DNA of 64,000 bases. Source: Leishmania mexicana MHOM/GT/2001/U1103. Its lineage: Eukaryota > Euglenozoa > Kinetoplastea > Trypanosomatida > Trypanosomatidae. Of this stretch, positions 61,804 through 64,000 are shown piece after piece (the first letter of the stretch is position 1; each line of letters begins with the position of its first letter). A program made the position numbers and the translations under genes. The notes under the pieces are model-generated. The model saw only the letters and a program-made list of their open reading frames with translations, made no database searches and was not told the origin of the DNA. The stretch lies in contig NC_018338.1 in assembly GCF_000234665.1 (NCBI RefSeq), positions 536,084-600,083 on the forward strand. Direction: 5' to 3'.

Positions 61804-63540
61804 CTAGAATGTCCACACGTGATCACCAGGGGTAAGCTTGTTCCTCAGGAGGAAGCACTCCGTGACATAGCGGCTCGACGGAAGAAAGGGGCTAACGAGA
61901 ATGTCTGTGGCGCGGCCCGCGATCTCGAGGTCGACCAGCTCCGTGAAGCCTGGTGTCGCGGCCTCAGCTTCCGCGTTGGTGTACGCTGGGAGAAGCAGCG
62001 GCCGAAGCTGCGTCACATCGTTCACGGCCAGGAGCGACTCCAGGGTACTCCGCTGATCTTCGGCCATGGAGAGGTAGACGTGATCAAAGATGTACGACGC
62101 CTGGTCCCGCACCTTCTGGATGTACTCGATCATCATTTCCAGCGAAGGCGAGCACTGCACGCGGCGGTCGTCCGAGATGTGCTGTCGAAGCCCCGTGATG
62201 TTTGGGTAGTTTGCCTTGAGGTACTGGTAGTGAAGCCCATACTTGCGATCAACGACATTATCGCACTGGAGACGATCGTAGTTAACGGTTTGGTGGAGCA
62301 CGACAGCCAAAATCTTCTCCTTGTGCCAGCCTCGTGCCTCGTAATAGCGGAAGGCAGCGTCCCGCACCGACGGACTGGCCTGAATGAGGGAGCGTGCGGC
62401 CCAGAAGTCGTGGGTGCCGTAGTGCGACTGGACACGGTCTCTAAGGCAGGCGAGCTTGTAATGCTCGGTCCATACGGCGGAGTTGCAGTCGATGCAGAAC
62501 CGAAGGAGTGGGCTTGCCACGAGCTCATGCAGATAGGCCACATCCTTCCCCTTTTCCGATACCTGCATCTCCTGCGGAGGCGTCGTGTCTGATAAGTACT
62601 TGAAGTCTGACTGAAAGGTGAAGTTAGGGTTTTGGTGGCGGTAGGCACAGAGGCCGTAGTCGGTAAATCGCTCCAACGCGGTAGTGACTCGCATGGGGAG
62701 CAGCGGCATGGCGGCCTTGTCCATGCCGCGCAGCGGCTTGTCGTAGACGCTGCGGTTGAAGAAGACGGGTGCGTCTGATACAGTCCAGGCGTCCCCTTCT
62801 TCCGCCAGGGTGGGCTGAAACGCAATGTCGGTCGTGTTCGCCGATGATCCTGGGAAGGTATTGTTCGTCATAGTCCTCTGCGCTTCCTCGTCCCGCTCCA
62901 CAAATTCCTTCATGATCGCTTCGTCTTCCGTGGCATAGCCCCAGCGCTCGATCAGCTCCGAGTCGGTCAGCTCCACACACCCGGGCGTGCGACTGCACCA
63001 ATTGCTGTAGAAGGAGCGTAGCCGCTGCAGCCCTTGGTTCAGCATGACAATGTACATTCCCTCACCGTGCGTGATCTTCTGAATGGACACCTGAAGCGCG
63101 TCGATGTCGCGCTTCAGCTCCTCCACCTCCAACCGAACGAGAGTGTCATTCTCGTTCGGCTCTTCCAAATGTCGACGCACTCCCGCGTGCGTGGCTGTGC
63201 AGTTTTCTCGCTTCATCTCAATAGCCCTGTAGGCATTCTCCTCGGTCTGCTGATCGGCCTCCAGCGCCGCCACCGCCTCTACCATCTCGTGCACACGGTC
63301 GTTGTTCAAGCGCTCGTTGTCGATGAGTTTCTGCGTTTCGCTCTTGCACACGCGCAGCGCCACTTTCAGCTCGCTTTCAAGCACGCGGAGCTCCACCAGG
63401 CGCGGCGGAAACCCGCGCTCGGTGTGGCGGACACCCGTGTGATAGCCGAAGGCAAGGCACCCCACAACGATGATGATGACAGACGCCACCCCGATGGGGT
63501 GGAGCGCGAGCCGCGAGGGGTGGCGAGGCTTTGACCGCAT
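61804..63540 (-). CDS. Type II membrane protein, fucosyltransferase-like (578 aa)
   Basis: The first ATG is 63540. A short basic cytosolic tail (RSKPRHPSRLALHP) is followed by one membrane span (GVASVIIIVVGCLAFGYH), the arrangement of Golgi glycosyltransferases. Residues about 45-175 are a heptad-type coiled coil with Glu/Arg-rich helices. Several NxS/T sites follow. In the C-terminal half, CSPSLEMMIEYIQKV, then IFDHVYLSMAEDQ, and near the end LEIAGRATDILVSPFLPSS followed by RYVTECFLLRN resemble the donor-binding half of protein O-fucosyltransferases and FUT8-type enzymes. The HxR-type active-site region (VVLHQTVNYDRLQCDN) is only loosely similar. The enzyme call is an inference from pattern. 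Confidence 0.75.
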   Translation of the reverse strand: MRSKPRHPSRLALHPIGVASVIIIVVGCLAFGYHTGVRHTERGFPPRLVELRVLESELKVALRVCKSETQKLIDNERLNNDRVHEMVEAVAALEADQQTEENAYRAIEMKRENCTATHAGVRRHLEEPNENDTLVRLEVEELKRDIDALQVSIQKITHGEGMYIVMLNQGLQRLRSFYSNWCSRTPGCVELTDSELIERWGYATEDEAIMKEFVERDEEAQRTMTNNTFPGSSANTTDIAFQPTLAEEGDAWTVSDAPVFFNRSVYDKPLRGMDKAAMPLLPMRVTTALERFTDYGLCAYRHQNPNFTFQSDFKYLSDTTPPQEMQVSEKGKDVAYLHELVASPLLRFCIDCNSAVWTEHYKLACLRDRVQSHYGTHDFWAARSLIQASPSVRDAAFRYYEARGWHKEKILAVVLHQTVNYDRLQCDNVVDRKYGLHYQYLKANYPNITGLRQHISDDRRVQCSPSLEMMIEYIQKVRDQASYIFDHVYLSMAEDQRSTLESLLAVNDVTQLRPLLLPAYTNAEAEAATPGFTELVDLEIAGRATDILVSPFLPSSRYVTECFLLRNKLTPGDHVWTF

Positions 63541-64000
63541 AGCGTACCCTTCTGTGTTGTTGCGTGTGTGTGGGGTGGGGGGTGGGAGGGGCTGTTTCTC
63601 GCTGGGATGGCAGGTTTTCTGAAAGCTCGAAAGGGGAGAAACAAAGCCAGACACGACAACTTAATGGGTTCTCAAGCAAACAACGAAACAAAAAGGAGGA
63701 AGTGGGGGGGGGGGAGGTTAATGAATGGGTGGGGTGGTGGTGGTGGTGGTGGTGGCGAGATGCGTCCGCTGCTCTTGAGCCCAACACATAGATGAGGAGA
63801 TATACCGGTACGTATATAGATATGTAGATTGGTATCCCGCTCTCGAAGCATATATATATATGTATATAGATAAAGAAAGGTGAGGCTTCCCAACGAAAAC
63901 AGAAGAGGGATGTGGGGACAAAGGTGTAGAATGAGCACACTGAGACAAAATAAAAGAAGCACGGGCGCATACATACCCCCCTCCCCACGCTATCCGTATG
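63541..64000 (-). other. Leader and spacer upstream of the type II membrane protein gene
   Basis: No gene is supported. The plus strand is purine-rich, with G runs near 63703-63713, a (GGT)n run near 63735-63754 and a TA tract near 63850-63862. On the minus strand the pyrimidine runs near 63703-63755 could serve as splice-acceptor tracts for the gene ending at 61804. Confidence 0.65.

Overview
This window is nuclear DNA from a trypanosomatid, almost certainly a Leishmania species. The genes are long, GC-rich and intronless, and they sit in same-strand clusters separated by pyrimidine- or purine-rich spacers full of (CA)n, (GT)n and (TA)n tracts. The glycosomal arginase (ending SKL), Rieske protein, metacaspase (H147/C202) and choline/ethanolamine kinase are recognisable. 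Their order (kinase, arginase, Rieske, metacaspase) matches what I remember of Leishmania chromosome 35 (34 in some species); this is memory, not a search. A run of exactly 100 Ns at 58771-58870 is an assembly gap.

Layout: positions 1-20006 belong to a plus-strand cluster with three genes: a 3110-residue PH-like/coiled-coil protein (2770-12102) with a tandem 141-bp repeat, a six-helix mitochondrial-carrier-like protein (13010-13999), and a choline/ethanolamine kinase (18006-20006). A convergent strand-switch region without a convincing gene fills 20007-25339. From 25340 to the end all genes are on the minus strand. They are arginase, a decayed HxxxD acyltransferase pseudogene (27366-28720), a 281-residue unknown, a CCCH zinc-finger protein with an altered FCP1/NIF phosphatase domain, a thioredoxin-like membrane protein, a 373-residue unknown, Rieske iron-sulfur protein, a PPR-like protein, a 1911-residue unknown, an OMS1-like methyltransferase, metacaspase, and a type II membrane protein resembling a fucosyltransferase.

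The genes are not a functional operon. In trypanosomatids polycistronic transcripts are cut by trans-splicing and polyadenylation, so neighbours need not share a role. Themes that recur are phospholipid synthesis (kinase), polyamine supply (arginase), and mitochondrial respiration (Rieske, methyltransferase, carrier-like, PPR-like).

The most notable observations are: near-identical SIDER-like repeats in direct orientation on both sides of arginase and in inverted orientation around the kinase gene; a perfect 19-bp-arm hairpin upstream of the Rieske gene; the replaced catalytic Asp in the phosphatase/zinc-finger fusion; the diverged module array in the giant protein; a GC-rich non-coding block in the strand-switch region; and a candidate degenerate retroelement near 36.3-37.3 kb. 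No tRNA, rRNA or CRISPR array was seen.
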